Part shown: piece after piece, positions 36,901 through 44,763 of the stretch
Position numbering within the stretch: the stretch's first letter is position 1
How the letters are laid out: every line of letters starts with the position of its first letter
Assembly (NCBI GenBank): GCA_014189435.1
Contig: CP050293.1
Location: forward strand, 1,555,001-1,619,000
Direction of reading: 5' to 3'
Source: Mesorhizobium loti
GTDB taxonomy: Bacteria > Pseudomonadota > Alphaproteobacteria > Rhizobiales > Rhizobiaceae
DNA: 64,000 nucleotides
The notes under the pieces: model-generated
What the model saw: only the letters and a program-made list of their open reading frames with translations
Told to the model about the DNA's origin: nothing
The model's database searches: none
Position numbers and translations under genes: made by a program

Positions 36901-37638
36901 ATGCGCTTGATGTCGCTCACGCCCGAGCTTGTCGCACTGTGCCACCGGGAGGAGGCCGATCCCGGTCCGGACCCGAGCTGGACGGAGTTGAACGACGCGG
37001 ATTTCCGGACGCTTGCCTTGCGGCTGTCCGAGGAAGCCGACGAGGGGCCGCTATGGGTGTTCGCTTACGGATCGCTGATCTGGAAGCAGGAATTCGAGTC
37101 TGTCGAGCAACAGCTCGCTACCGCCTTTGGCTGGCACCGCTCCTTCTGCCTCGACATGGTGCGTTGGCGAGGCAGCGCCGAGCAGCCGGGTTTGATGATG
37201 GCGCTCGAACGGGGCGGACGCTGCAACGGGGTGATCTATCGCTTGCCGGAGGGCGAAAAGCCAGCCCAGATCGAAAGGCTGCTGCGGCGTGAGATCAGCG
37301 ACCACGAAAGCATCGACACGGTCCGGTGGCTGCCGGTGCATACGCCGCAAGGCGCGCTGCGTGCGCTTGGCTTCTGGGTCGGCGTGAAGGGCAGGGGAAC
37401 GTCGCTGAACCAGCCGCTGGACAGAGTGGCGAGCGTTCTGGCCAGGGCTTGCGGGCATATCGGATCCGGCGCCGAGTATCTCTACAACACGGTCAGCCAC
37501 CTTGAAGCGTTCGGCATCCACGACCGCAATCTGTGGCGGCTGCAGCAACTGGTCGCCGAGGAGGTCCGGGCTATCCATGGCCATGGACTTGAGCCCGGTC
37601 CTTCGGTCCCGCTGCAAACGCAACCGCAGTTGCCATAA
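36901..37638 (+). CDS. Gamma-glutamylcyclotransferase, ChaC-like
   Basis: A 245-residue ChaC-type enzyme. Members degrade glutathione to 5-oxoproline and Cys-Gly. The glutamyl-binding loop is V-F-A-Y-G-S-L (YGSL at residues 56-59), and a glutamate in M-M-A-L-E-R-G-G lies where the catalytic base is expected. The late motif Y-L-Y-N-T-V-S-H-L-E is typical. ATG 36901 follows GAGGGGG at about 8 nt; GTG 36892 is a less likely start. The ~45-residue N-terminal extension before the core is usual for rhizobial ChaC proteins. It is not in an operon. Confidence 0.9.
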   Translation: MRLMSLTPELVALCHREEADPGPDPSWTELNDADFRTLALRLSEEADEGPLWVFAYGSLIWKQEFESVEQQLATAFGWHRSFCLDMVRWRGSAEQPGLMMALERGGRCNGVIYRLPEGEKPAQIERLLRREISDHESIDTVRWLPVHTPQGALRALGFWVGVKGRGTSLNQPLDRVASVLARACGHIGSGAEYLYNTVSHLEAFGIHDRNLWRLQQLVAEEVRAIHGHGLEPGPSVPLQTQPQLP

Positions 37639-37692
37639 CATGAGTAAAAAAATCATGTTATTGTCGAGCCTTTTCAGGGGCTTGTGCCGAAA

Positions 37693-37710
37693 ATTGACCA
37701 ATTGATAAAA
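37693..37710. promoter_or_regulatory. RutR-like operator upstream of preT
   Basis: ATTGACCA-AT-TGATAAAA matches the palindromic RutR consensus TTTGACCA-NN-TGGTCAAA at 13 of 16 specified positions, with the left half almost perfect. It lies 49 nt upstream of the preT ATG. A similar box stands upstream of the other pyrimidine-degradation genes (53660-53677), next to a rutR-like gene. Regulation by that protein is inferred. Confidence 0.6.
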
Positions 37711-37758
37711 AAATAAAACGTGCTAGCCTTCCCCAAAACAAAACATGGGGAACTGACG

Positions 37759-39108
37759 ATGCCAGAAGGCCAATTCAGGGAAGGCATTGCAGGCGGCAGG
37801 CTCTCGGCCGACCAGTATGCGGACAATTTTTCCGACCTGCACCCGCCGCTCGATCACCACGAGGCGTTGGTCGAATCCGACCGCTGTTATTTCTGCTATG
37901 ACGCGCCGTGCATGAATGCGTGCCCGACCTCGATCGACATTCCGTTGTTCATCCGCCAGATCTCGACCGGCAATCCGATCGGTTCGGCCAAGACCATCTT
38001 CGACCAGAACATACTGGGCGGCATGTGCGCCCGCGTCTGCCCGACCGAGACGCTGTGCGAGGAGGTCTGCGTGCGCGAAGTGGCGGAAGGCAAGCCGGTG
38101 CAGATCGGCCGCCTGCAGCGCTACGCCACCGATGTCGCCATGGGCGAGAACAAGCAGTTCTATCCGCGCGCCGAGCCGACCGGCAAGACGGTCGCCGTGG
38201 TTGGTGCCGGGCCGGCCGGCCTTGCCGCCGCGCATCGGCTCGCCCGCCATGGCCATGACGTGACCATCCTGGAGGCACGGCCAAAGGCCGGCGGCCTCAA
38301 CGAATACGGCATTGCCGCCTACAAGAGCGTCGACAATTTCGCCCAGGCCGAAGTCGATTATGTGACCGCGATCGGCGGCATCGATATCCAGAACGGCAAG
38401 GCGCTCGGCCGCGACTATCAGCTGTCCGATCTGATCCGCAATTACGACGCGGTGTTTCTCGGCATGGGGCTTGGCGGCGTCAATGCGTTGCGCGCCGATG
38501 GCGAGGACGCCGACGGTGTCATCAATGCGGTCGAGTTCATTGCCGAACTGCGCCAGGCCAGTGACCTTTCCGGTCTGCCGGTTGGCCGGCGTGTCGTCGT
38601 CATCGGCGGCGGCATGACGGCGATCGACGCCGCCGTGCAATCGAAACTGCTCGGCGCCGAGGAGGTGACGATCTGCTACCGGCGCGGCCAGGAGCACATG
38701 AACGCCTCGGAGTTCGAACAGAATCTCGCGGCCGCCAATGGCGTCACCATCCGCCACTGGCTGCAGCCGAAGCGGGTGATCGCCGACGGCGGCAAGGTAT
38801 CGGCCATCGAACTCGAATACACCGCCATGAACGGCGACAAGCTTGCCGGCACCGGCGAGCGGCTTACGCTCGTCGCCGACCAAGTGTTCAAGGCAATCGG
38901 CCAGAGCTTCGTGCCGGCCGCACTCAACGGCAGCGGCGCCTCCATCGACCTCGAAGCCGGCCGCATCAAGGTCGATGCGGAAGGGCGCACTTCGCTGGCA
39001 ACAGTCTGGGCCGGTGGCGACTGCATTTTTGGTGGCGACGACCTCACCGTCTCGGCGGTGGCGCAGGGACGCGACGCGGCGGAGAGCATCAACCGGGCGC
39101 TGCAATGA
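37759..39108 (+). CDS. preT: NAD-dependent dihydropyrimidine dehydrogenase, subunit PreT
   Basis: A 449-residue flavo-iron-sulfur subunit which, with PreA, reduces uracil and thymine to their dihydro forms using NADH. The N-terminal region holds the cysteine clusters of two 4Fe-4S centres (C-Y-F-C-Y-D-A-P-C, C-P-T-S, M-C-A-R-V-C-P, L-C-E-E-V-C). An FAD fold follows (V-A-V-V-G-A-G-P-A-G-L) and then an NAD(H) fold (V-V-V-I-G-G-G-M-T-A-I-D). ATG 37759 has GGGGAA upstream; the frame opens at 37720 without a site. It is transcribed with a methyltransferase gene and preA. A RutR-like box precedes it. Confidence 0.94.
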   Translation: MPEGQFREGIAGGRLSADQYADNFSDLHPPLDHHEALVESDRCYFCYDAPCMNACPTSIDIPLFIRQISTGNPIGSAKTIFDQNILGGMCARVCPTETLCEEVCVREVAEGKPVQIGRLQRYATDVAMGENKQFYPRAEPTGKTVAVVGAGPAGLAAAHRLARHGHDVTILEARPKAGGLNEYGIAAYKSVDNFAQAEVDYVTAIGGIDIQNGKALGRDYQLSDLIRNYDAVFLGMGLGGVNALRADGEDADGVINAVEFIAELRQASDLSGLPVGRRVVVIGGGMTAIDAAVQSKLLGAEEVTICYRRGQEHMNASEFEQNLAAANGVTIRHWLQPKRVIADGGKVSAIELEYTAMNGDKLAGTGERLTLVADQVFKAIGQSFVPAALNGSGASIDLEAGRIKVDAEGRTSLATVWAGGDCIFGGDDLTVSAVAQGRDAAESINRALQ

Positions 39109-39309
39109 TAGCGCCGGTCTTTGCCGCCATCATTGGAGTTGCGGCAGTGCCGGGGGGTCAGCAGACTATTGGCTTCACACGCAATGGTGTGACGAGAAAG
39201 GTGAAGAGCGAATGTCCGTCGAAGCGTCCGGCGTCGGCTTCAATGAGCACACGATATGCCAATGGACATCAGGGCCGCCAAAAGGCGACGTGGTCGAAAC
39301 CGCGGTTCA

Positions 39310-39456
39310 ATGCGCGAGGTCTATCTCAACGGAGACGAAACCGTGCGTATGGACGAGAGAAGGGTCAAGCTGGTGGCGCGCAAGGGCAATCCGGACAGGG
39401 TCACAGTGACGGTCGAAGGGGAGCCGCCGACGGATTTTCTTCGATGCGAGGAATGA
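39310..39456 (+). CDS. Possible small hypothetical protein between preT and the methyltransferase
   Basis: A 48-codon frame (M-R-E-V-Y-L-N-G-D-E-T-V-R ... D-F-L-R-C-E-E) in the 376-nt gap between preT and the methyltransferase gene. Codon third positions are GC-rich as in neighbouring genes, and the composition (alternating charged and beta-prone residues) looks protein-like. No convincing ribosome-binding site is seen, and it could be the remnant of a longer gene. No other feature is visible in the gap. Confidence 0.35.
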   Translation: MREVYLNGDETVRMDERRVKLVARKGNPDRVTVTVEGEPPTDFLRCEE

Positions 39457-39484
39457 TCAGGGTCCGGCAAGAGGGATAGGAACC

Positions 39485-40327
39485 ATGACCGTGGTGGAGC
39501 CAGGCATCGCCCGTCACTACGACATATTTGGTCTGGAGGAGCGGATCATCGCCGCGCTCGCCGATACCGGCGTGGAAATTGCCCATCTGCGTGCCGGCGA
39601 TCTCGAGGCGGTGGATGAGTTCCATATTGGCGGTGTGGCCGCCACCAGGGAACTCATCGATCAGATGGGGCTGAAGCCTGCAGCCAAGCTTCTCGATATC
39701 GGATCCGGCATCGGCGGTCCGGCCCGCTTTGTCGCGAACAGTGCTGGCGCTGACGTCACCGGCATCGACCTGACGCAAAGCTATGTCGATATCGCGACAA
39801 GCCTGTCGAAGCGAACCGAATTGGCCGACAAGACGCGCTTCGTGCAAGGCAGCGCGTTGGACATGCCATTCGCCGATGCCAGTTTCGATGCGGCAATCAT
39901 CCTGCATGTCGGCATGAACCTTCCCGACAAGCCAAAGCTGATGAGCGAGGCTGCCCGTGTGCTCAAGCCGGGCGGTATCTTCGCTGTCTACGATGTGATG
40001 CGCCTGAAAGCCGGAGCGCTGACCTATCCGCTGCCATGGGCATCAAACGATACCATGTCGTTTGTCGCCGCGCCCGACGACTATCGCTCGGCTGCTGCTG
40101 CAGCGGGGTTCTCTGTAATCGCTGAGCGGCCACGCGGCGCCTTTGCCATCGAATTCTTCGCCACTGTGCGTGCCCGGATGGCCGCCGCGCAAGCGGAAGG
40201 CAGGAAGCCGCCGCCCGGCGTCGGCCTCGTCATGGGCGAGGATGCCCGCACCAAGATCGCCAATCTCACTGCCGCGCTTGAAGGCGGCATTCTTGCACCC
40301 GTCGAACTGCTCCTTCGTCTCGGCTGA
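39485..40327 (+). CDS. SAM-dependent methyltransferase inserted between preT and preA
   Basis: A 280-residue class I methyltransferase. The SAM-binding motif I L-L-D-I-G-S-G-I-G-G-P-A-R begins near residue 68, followed by G-I-D-L-T (acidic ribose contact) and motif IV-like A-I-I-L-H-V-G-M-N. The first ~55 residues form an N-terminal helical lid, as in sarcosine/dimethylglycine or UbiE-like methyltransferases. The substrate is unknown. AGGA sits just upstream of the ATG, and preA starts 12 nt after the stop, so it is co-transcribed with the dihydropyrimidine dehydrogenase subunits. A role in pyrimidine metabolism is suggested only by position. Confidence 0.88.
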   Translation: MTVVEPGIARHYDIFGLEERIIAALADTGVEIAHLRAGDLEAVDEFHIGGVAATRELIDQMGLKPAAKLLDIGSGIGGPARFVANSAGADVTGIDLTQSYVDIATSLSKRTELADKTRFVQGSALDMPFADASFDAAIILHVGMNLPDKPKLMSEAARVLKPGGIFAVYDVMRLKAGALTYPLPWASNDTMSFVAAPDDYRSAAAAAGFSVIAERPRGAFAIEFFATVRARMAAAQAEGRKPPPGVGLVMGEDARTKIANLTAALEGGILAPVELLLRLG

Positions 40328-40339
40328 AAGGGACCTGTC

Positions 40340-41653
40340 ATGGCTGACATCCGCAACAATTTCGTCGGCATCAAATCGCCCAATCCGTTCTGGCTGGCCT
40401 CGGCGCCGCCGACCGACAAGGCCTACAACGTCATCCGCGCCTTCAAGGCCGGCTGGGGCGGCGTGGTGTGGAAGACGCTGGGCGAGGAAGGCCCGCCGGT
40501 GGTCAACGTCAACGGTCCGCGCTACGGCGCAATCTGGGGCGCCGACCGCCGACTGCTCGGCCTCAACAACATCGAGCTGATCACCGACCGCGACCTGCAG
40601 GTCAACCTGCGCGAGATCAAGCAGGTCAAGAAGGACTGGCCCGACCGCGCCATCGTCGTCTCGCTGATGGTGCCCTGCGTCGAGGAAGCCTGGAAGGCGA
40701 TCCTGCCGGTGGTCGAGGAGACGGAAGCCGACGGCATCGAGCTCAATTTCGGCTGCCCGCACGGCATGTCGGAGCGCGGCATGGGTGCCGCCGTAGGTCA
40801 GGTGCCGGAATACATCGAAATGGTGGTGCGCTGGTGCAAGCAGAACACCCGCATGCCGGTCATCACCAAGCTGACGCCCAACATCACCGATGTGCGCAAG
40901 CCCGCGCGCGCGGCACATGCCGGCGGCACCGATGCCGTGTCGCTGATCAACACCATCAACTCGATCACCGGCGTCGATCTCGACAGTTTCGCGCCGCAGC
41001 CGACCATTGACGGCAAGGGCTCGCATGGTGGCTATTGCGGCCCGGCGGTGAAGCCGATCGCCATGAACATGGTGGCAGAGATCGCGCGCGATCCGGAAAC
41101 GCAGGGCCTGCCGATCTCCGGCATTGGCGGCATCACCACCTGGCGTGACGCTGCCGAATTCATGGCGCTCGGCGCCGGCAATGTGCAGGTCTGCACGGCG
41201 GCGATGACATACGGCTTCAAGATCGTGCAGGAGATGATCGCCGGCCTCGAAAACTGGATGGACGAGAAGGGTCATGCCTCGCTCGACGACATCGTCGGCC
41301 GCGCCACGCCCAACGTCACCGACTGGCAGTATCTCAACCTCAACTACATCGCCAAGGCGCGCATCGACCAGGACGCCTGCATCAAATGCGGCCGCTGCCA
41401 CATCGCCTGCGAGGACACCTCGCACCAGGCAATCACCAGCATGGTCGACGGCGTCAGGCACTTCGAGGTCATCGAGGCAGAATGCGTCGGCTGCAATCTG
41501 TGCGTCAATGTCTGCCCGGTCGAGAACTGCATCACCATGGAGCCGCTGGCCGTCGGCGAGATGGACCAGCGCACCGGCAAGCCGGTGTCGCCGATCTATG
41601 CCAACTGGACGACGCACCCGAACAACCCGATGGCCAAGGTGGCGGCGGAGTAG
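40340..41653 (+). CDS. preA: NAD-dependent dihydropyrimidine dehydrogenase, subunit PreA
   Basis: A 437-residue catalytic subunit. An FMN-binding TIM barrel (G-I-E-L-N-F-G-C-P-H-G-M near residue 135) binds the pyrimidine; the active-site cysteine region is G-Y-C-G-P-A-V-K. Two 4Fe-4S clusters follow in the C-terminal ferredoxin domain (C-I-K-C-G-R-C-H-I-A-C and C-V-G-C-N-L-C-V-N-V-C-P). With PreT it catalyses the first, reversible step of reductive uracil/thymine breakdown. The dihydropyrimidinase and amidase for the later steps are encoded at 55-58 kb. The start is supported by AAGGGA upstream. Confidence 0.95.
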   Translation: MADIRNNFVGIKSPNPFWLASAPPTDKAYNVIRAFKAGWGGVVWKTLGEEGPPVVNVNGPRYGAIWGADRRLLGLNNIELITDRDLQVNLREIKQVKKDWPDRAIVVSLMVPCVEEAWKAILPVVEETEADGIELNFGCPHGMSERGMGAAVGQVPEYIEMVVRWCKQNTRMPVITKLTPNITDVRKPARAAHAGGTDAVSLINTINSITGVDLDSFAPQPTIDGKGSHGGYCGPAVKPIAMNMVAEIARDPETQGLPISGIGGITTWRDAAEFMALGAGNVQVCTAAMTYGFKIVQEMIAGLENWMDEKGHASLDDIVGRATPNVTDWQYLNLNYIAKARIDQDACIKCGRCHIACEDTSHQAITSMVDGVRHFEVIEAECVGCNLCVNVCPVENCITMEPLAVGEMDQRTGKPVSPIYANWTTHPNNPMAKVAAE

Positions 41654-41748
41654 GGCGCCTCTCTCATGCGAGGGAGTTTGAGTTCGGTCGCTCCAAATCG
41701 TCGCACGGGTACGTTCCGTACCGTGCTGTAATCCAACTGCTGAGGCCA

Positions 41749-41930
41749 GCGCCGCCCCTCATCCGCCTGCCGGCACCTTCTCCCCGTATAGTGACGGGGA
41801 GAAGGGAAGCTGCGGTGCCCTCGGCACTCGTCTTGCTACGTTGACGATTGGCGAAAACCGTCAATGACGGCGTCTTTCTCCCCGTCACTATACGGGGAGA
41901 AATGCCCGGCAGGGCAATGAGGGGCAGCGC
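41749..41930. repeat. RIME-like palindromic repeat, copy 2
   Basis: A 182-bp element with ends GCGCCGCCCCTCAT / ATGAGGGGCAGCGC (one mismatch) and internal hairpins at 41778-41803 and 41876-41901 identical to those of the copy at 9216-9396. The arms are nearly identical between copies while the ~70-bp centre has diverged. It occupies most of the 433-nt gap between preA and the Rrf2 gene. The remainder of the gap is the AT-rich promoter region of that gene. Confidence 0.85.
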
Positions 41931-41996
41931 TACCCTTTGAGATCGCGCACCGGAAGTTCCCCGGCTTCTGCAGCATTATAAATCTCACGCATATTA

Positions 41997-42011
41997 CCAT
42001 TTCGAAAATGG
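41997..42011. promoter_or_regulatory. Palindrome upstream of the Rrf2 operon
   Basis: CCATTT-CGA-AAATGG, a perfect 6-bp inverted repeat with a 3-nt centre, lies 75 nt upstream of the Rrf2 gene in AT-rich DNA. Rrf2 proteins commonly repress their own promoters at palindromes of this size, so an autoregulatory operator is likely. Confidence 0.45.
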
Positions 42012-42086
42012 AGTCGTCGTCCATTTCCCTATTGCAGATAAAAATTATCCACGATAAAAGATATCCATGAATTGGAGATCAACACA

Positions 42087-42590
42087 ATGAAGCTGGGCGA
42101 GGGCGTCGAAGCAGCCATCCATTGCGCTGCCATGCTGGCTGGCGTCGAGGGCAACAGCACCATGCCTGCCTCCGCCATGGCGGAGTCCTTCGGACTGTCG
42201 CCGAGCTATCTGCTCAAGCATCTCAACATGCTGAGCGCCGAGCGCATCCTGGAATCGGTTCCAGGGCCGGCAGGTGGCTATCGGTTGGCGCGGCCGGCCG
42301 AGCGCATCACGCTGCTCGACATCGTGCTGGCCGTCGAGGGCCGCGAGCCGGCCTTCCGCTGCGGCGAGATCCGCCAGCGCGGTCCCGTGAGACTCGATGC
42401 GTCGGCCTATGTGAAGCCCTGCGGCATCAACGCCGCGATGCTGAAGGCCGAGCGCGCCTATCGGGCCGCGCTCGCCGAGACCAAGCTGTCCGATATCGTG
42501 GCCACTTATGCGGCAGAAGGCGATCCGAGGTCGCTTGCCGCGAGCTGCGCCTTCGTCGAGCGCCACCAGCGGTCGCAGAAATCCAGTTAA
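42087..42590 (+). CDS. Rrf2-family transcriptional regulator
   Basis: A 167-residue winged-helix regulator. The helix-turn-helix covers about residues 25-50 (M-A-E-S-F-G-L-S-P-S-Y-L-L-K-H-L), followed by the wing G-P-A-G-G-Y-R-L-A-R-P. Cysteines at F-R-C-G, K-P-C-G and S-C-A-F could bind a cluster or sense oxidants, but their spacing differs from IscR. ATG 42087 follows GGAGAT. It is followed by an AhpD-like gene and a DoxX gene, a grouping typical of regulators of electrophile, NO or redox stress. Confidence 0.88.
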   Translation: MKLGEGVEAAIHCAAMLAGVEGNSTMPASAMAESFGLSPSYLLKHLNMLSAERILESVPGPAGGYRLARPAERITLLDIVLAVEGREPAFRCGEIRQRGPVRLDASAYVKPCGINAAMLKAERAYRAALAETKLSDIVATYAAEGDPRSLAASCAFVERHQRSQKSS

Positions 42591-42633
42591 CCCGCAGACC
42601 CAAAACCCAAAGCAGACGTGAAAGGACATCAAG

Positions 42634-43092
42634 ATGAAACAGAGGCTGCAATTTTTCGCCAAGGCGCCGGAAATCATGAAGGCGGTGTCGGCGCTCAACA
42701 AGGCGGTCGACGAATGCGGGCTCGAGGTTGGCCTGCTGCACCTGATCAAGCTCAGGGCCTCGCAGATCAATGGCTGCTCGTTCTGCGTCGAGATGCATAG
42801 CCGCGAGGCGAGGCGCGACGGCGAGACCGAACAACGGCTCTATCTGGTTTCGGCGTGGAAGGAATCGCCGCTGTTTTCCGAGCGCGAACGCGCCGCCTTG
42901 GCGTGGACCGAGGCCGTCACCCTGATCGCCAACAATGGCGTGCCGGACGAACTCTATGCGCGCACGCTCGAGCATTTCTCGGAGGAGGAACTGGTCAAGC
43001 TGTCCGTTGCGCTCGGCATGATCAACACCTGGAACCGGCTGTGCATCCCCTTCCAGGCCATTCATCCGATGCCGGCGGCCAAGGCCGCCTGA
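42634..43092 (+). CDS. Carboxymuconolactone decarboxylase/AhpD-like protein
   Basis: A 152-residue AhpD-fold protein. The redox-active motif is N-G-C-S-F-C-V-E-M-H, the C-x-x-C with following histidine found in peroxidase-type members, and the C-terminus has the related helical pair. Such proteins reduce peroxides or keep alkyl hydroperoxide reductase active. True decarboxylases of this family lack the C-x-x-C pair, so a redox role is favoured. It lies 43 nt after the Rrf2 gene that probably controls it, and is followed by a terminator. Confidence 0.88.
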   Translation: MKQRLQFFAKAPEIMKAVSALNKAVDECGLEVGLLHLIKLRASQINGCSFCVEMHSREARRDGETEQRLYLVSAWKESPLFSERERAALAWTEAVTLIANNGVPDELYARTLEHFSEEELVKLSVALGMINTWNRLCIPFQAIHPMPAAKAA

Positions 43093-43107
43093 TCGATCGG
43101 TTTTGTT

Positions 43108-43144
43108 GGGAGCGCCGTCGACAGGCGGCGCTCCCACTGTTTTT
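43108..43144 (+). terminator. Rho-independent terminator after the AhpD-like gene
   Basis: GGGAGCGCC (43108-43116) pairs with GGCGCTCCC (43127-43135), followed by ACTGTTTTT. It lies between the AhpD-like gene and the DoxX gene, so the latter may be expressed by partial read-through. Confidence 0.75.
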
Positions 43145-43159
43145 CAAAGGGAGCGTTTG

Positions 43160-43537
43160 ATGCCTGCCGATTTGCCTTCGACCTTGTTGTTTCTCGGCCG
43201 CCTTTTGCTCGGCGGCGCCTTTGTCTTCGCCGGCCTGCGCAACATCCAGAACGAGGCCTTCCTGACCCAGCTGATGGCCGCGCGCGGCGCGCCGCAGGCA
43301 CGGTTGGCGCTGTGGCTCGGCATCGTGCTTCAGGTCGCCGCCGGTGTGCTGGTCACCGCCGGATTGTGGACGGCATTCGCGGCCGCGGTGCTGCTGGTGT
43401 TCCTGATCGTCGCCACGCCGATGTTCCACAATTTCTGGGACCATCAGGGTCCCGACCGCGGCTCGCGCATCAACGGCTTCGTCGGCAATGTCGCCCTGAG
43501 CGGTGGCTTTCTGACGCTGATCGCGCAGTCTGCTTGA
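43160..43537 (+). CDS. DoxX family membrane protein
   Basis: A 125-residue membrane protein with four hydrophobic segments. The DoxX pattern is visible in L-G-R-L-L-L-G-G-A-F-V-F-A-G-L-R-N and A-T-P-M-F-H-N-F-W. AGGGAG precedes ATG 43160; the frame opening at 43103 overlaps the terminator. It is grouped with the Rrf2 and AhpD-like genes, which supports a function in thiol or membrane redox homeostasis. Confidence 0.85.
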   Translation: MPADLPSTLLFLGRLLLGGAFVFAGLRNIQNEAFLTQLMAARGAPQARLALWLGIVLQVAAGVLVTAGLWTAFAAAVLLVFLIVATPMFHNFWDHQGPDRGSRINGFVGNVALSGGFLTLIAQSA

Positions 43538-43651
43538 TGCGGTTCCATGCCGACTTCGGCAGTGCGGCGCCGACGGCATCGATCATTAAATCGGAACCAA
43601 TCGAGCCGTTGACGCATTTCGCACCTGTATGCCCAGCATCCAGGATGAAAT

Positions 43652-44713
43652 ATGAAAATCGCCCATGTCGCGCCGCTTTATGAATCGGTGCCGCCCAGAC
43701 TCTATGGCGGCACGGAACGCATCGTCTCGTACCTGACCGAAGCGCTGGTCGATCTGGGCCATGAGGTGACGCTGTTTGCCAGCGGCGACAGCCAGACCTC
43801 GGCAAAGCTGGTGGCTGGCCGGGAATGCGCTCTGCGCCTCGATCCGCGCCCGCTGAAATCCGAGATCGCGGCGCATCTTTCGATGCTTGCGCAGGTGAGG
43901 GAACGGGCGTCGGAGTTTGACGTCATCCACTTCCACCTCAGCCACTTCCTGCATTTTTCCTTCTTCGAGGACATTGCGGAGCGGACGGTGACAACGCCGC
44001 ATGGCAGGCTGGATTATGTCGACCTCGCACCCGCCTATGAGCGTTTCCCGCGCTTTCCCCTGATTTCCATTTCGCACAGCCAGAAGGCAGGCCTTGCCAA
44101 GGCTAACTGGTTGGCGGCGATCCACCACGGACTGCCGACCGGTATCTACGAGCCGACTTTCGAGACGAAGGCAGAGGAGCCCTACCTTGCCTTCCTCGGC
44201 CGGTTCTCACGCGACAAGCGCCCGGATCGCGCCATCGAGATCGCCCTGCGCTCGGGGCTCAAGCTGAAGCTTGCGGCCAAGATCGGCGACGACGATCGCG
44301 CCTATTTCCATGAGGTGGTCGAGCCGATGATCGACGGCGATCGCATCGTCTATGTCGGCGAGATCGAGGAAGACCAGAAGGCGGAATTTCTCGGCAAGGC
44401 GGCCGGCCTGCTGTTTCCGATCGACTGGCCGGAGCCGTTCGGCCTTGTCGCCATCGAGGCAATGGCCTGCGGCACGCCGGTGATCGCGTGGAATTGCGGT
44501 GCGCTGCCCGAGATCATCGATCATGGCGTCACCGGTTTCATCGCGGAGTCCGTGGATGGCGCCGTCGCCACGGTGCCTGATTTGCTGCAGCTCGACAGGC
44601 GAAAGGTGAGGGCCGTTTTCGAAAAGCGGTTTTCCGCCAGAAGAATGGCCGGCGACTATCTGGCCGCCTATGCGCGCCTGATCGGCGTCCCGAGCGAGGC
44701 GAAGGCGTCGTGA
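43652..44713 (+). CDS. Glycosyltransferase family 4
   Basis: A 353-residue GT-B fold retaining glycosyltransferase. The N-terminal A-P-L-Y-E-S-V-P-P-R-L-Y-G-G-T-E-R contains the glycine-rich acceptor loop. The C-terminal half has the nucleotide-sugar site F-L-G-R-F-S-R-D-K-R-P-D-R and P-F-G-L-V-A-I-E-A-M-A-C-G-T-P-V with the E-x7-E element. There is no signal or membrane segment. It begins a five-gene block with a glucan hydrolase, a small membrane protein and trehalose genes, so a glucose-containing compatible solute or short glucan is a reasonable product. The exact donor and acceptor are unknown. Confidence 0.88.
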   Translation: MKIAHVAPLYESVPPRLYGGTERIVSYLTEALVDLGHEVTLFASGDSQTSAKLVAGRECALRLDPRPLKSEIAAHLSMLAQVRERASEFDVIHFHLSHFLHFSFFEDIAERTVTTPHGRLDYVDLAPAYERFPRFPLISISHSQKAGLAKANWLAAIHHGLPTGIYEPTFETKAEEPYLAFLGRFSRDKRPDRAIEIALRSGLKLKLAAKIGDDDRAYFHEVVEPMIDGDRIVYVGEIEEDQKAEFLGKAAGLLFPIDWPEPFGLVAIEAMACGTPVIAWNCGALPEIIDHGVTGFIAESVDGAVATVPDLLQLDRRKVRAVFEKRFSARRMAGDYLAAYARLIGVPSEAKAS

Positions 44714-44763
44714 GCAGCGACGTGCCCCAGCGACAGGACCGCAACAACAGGGATCTGTGACGA

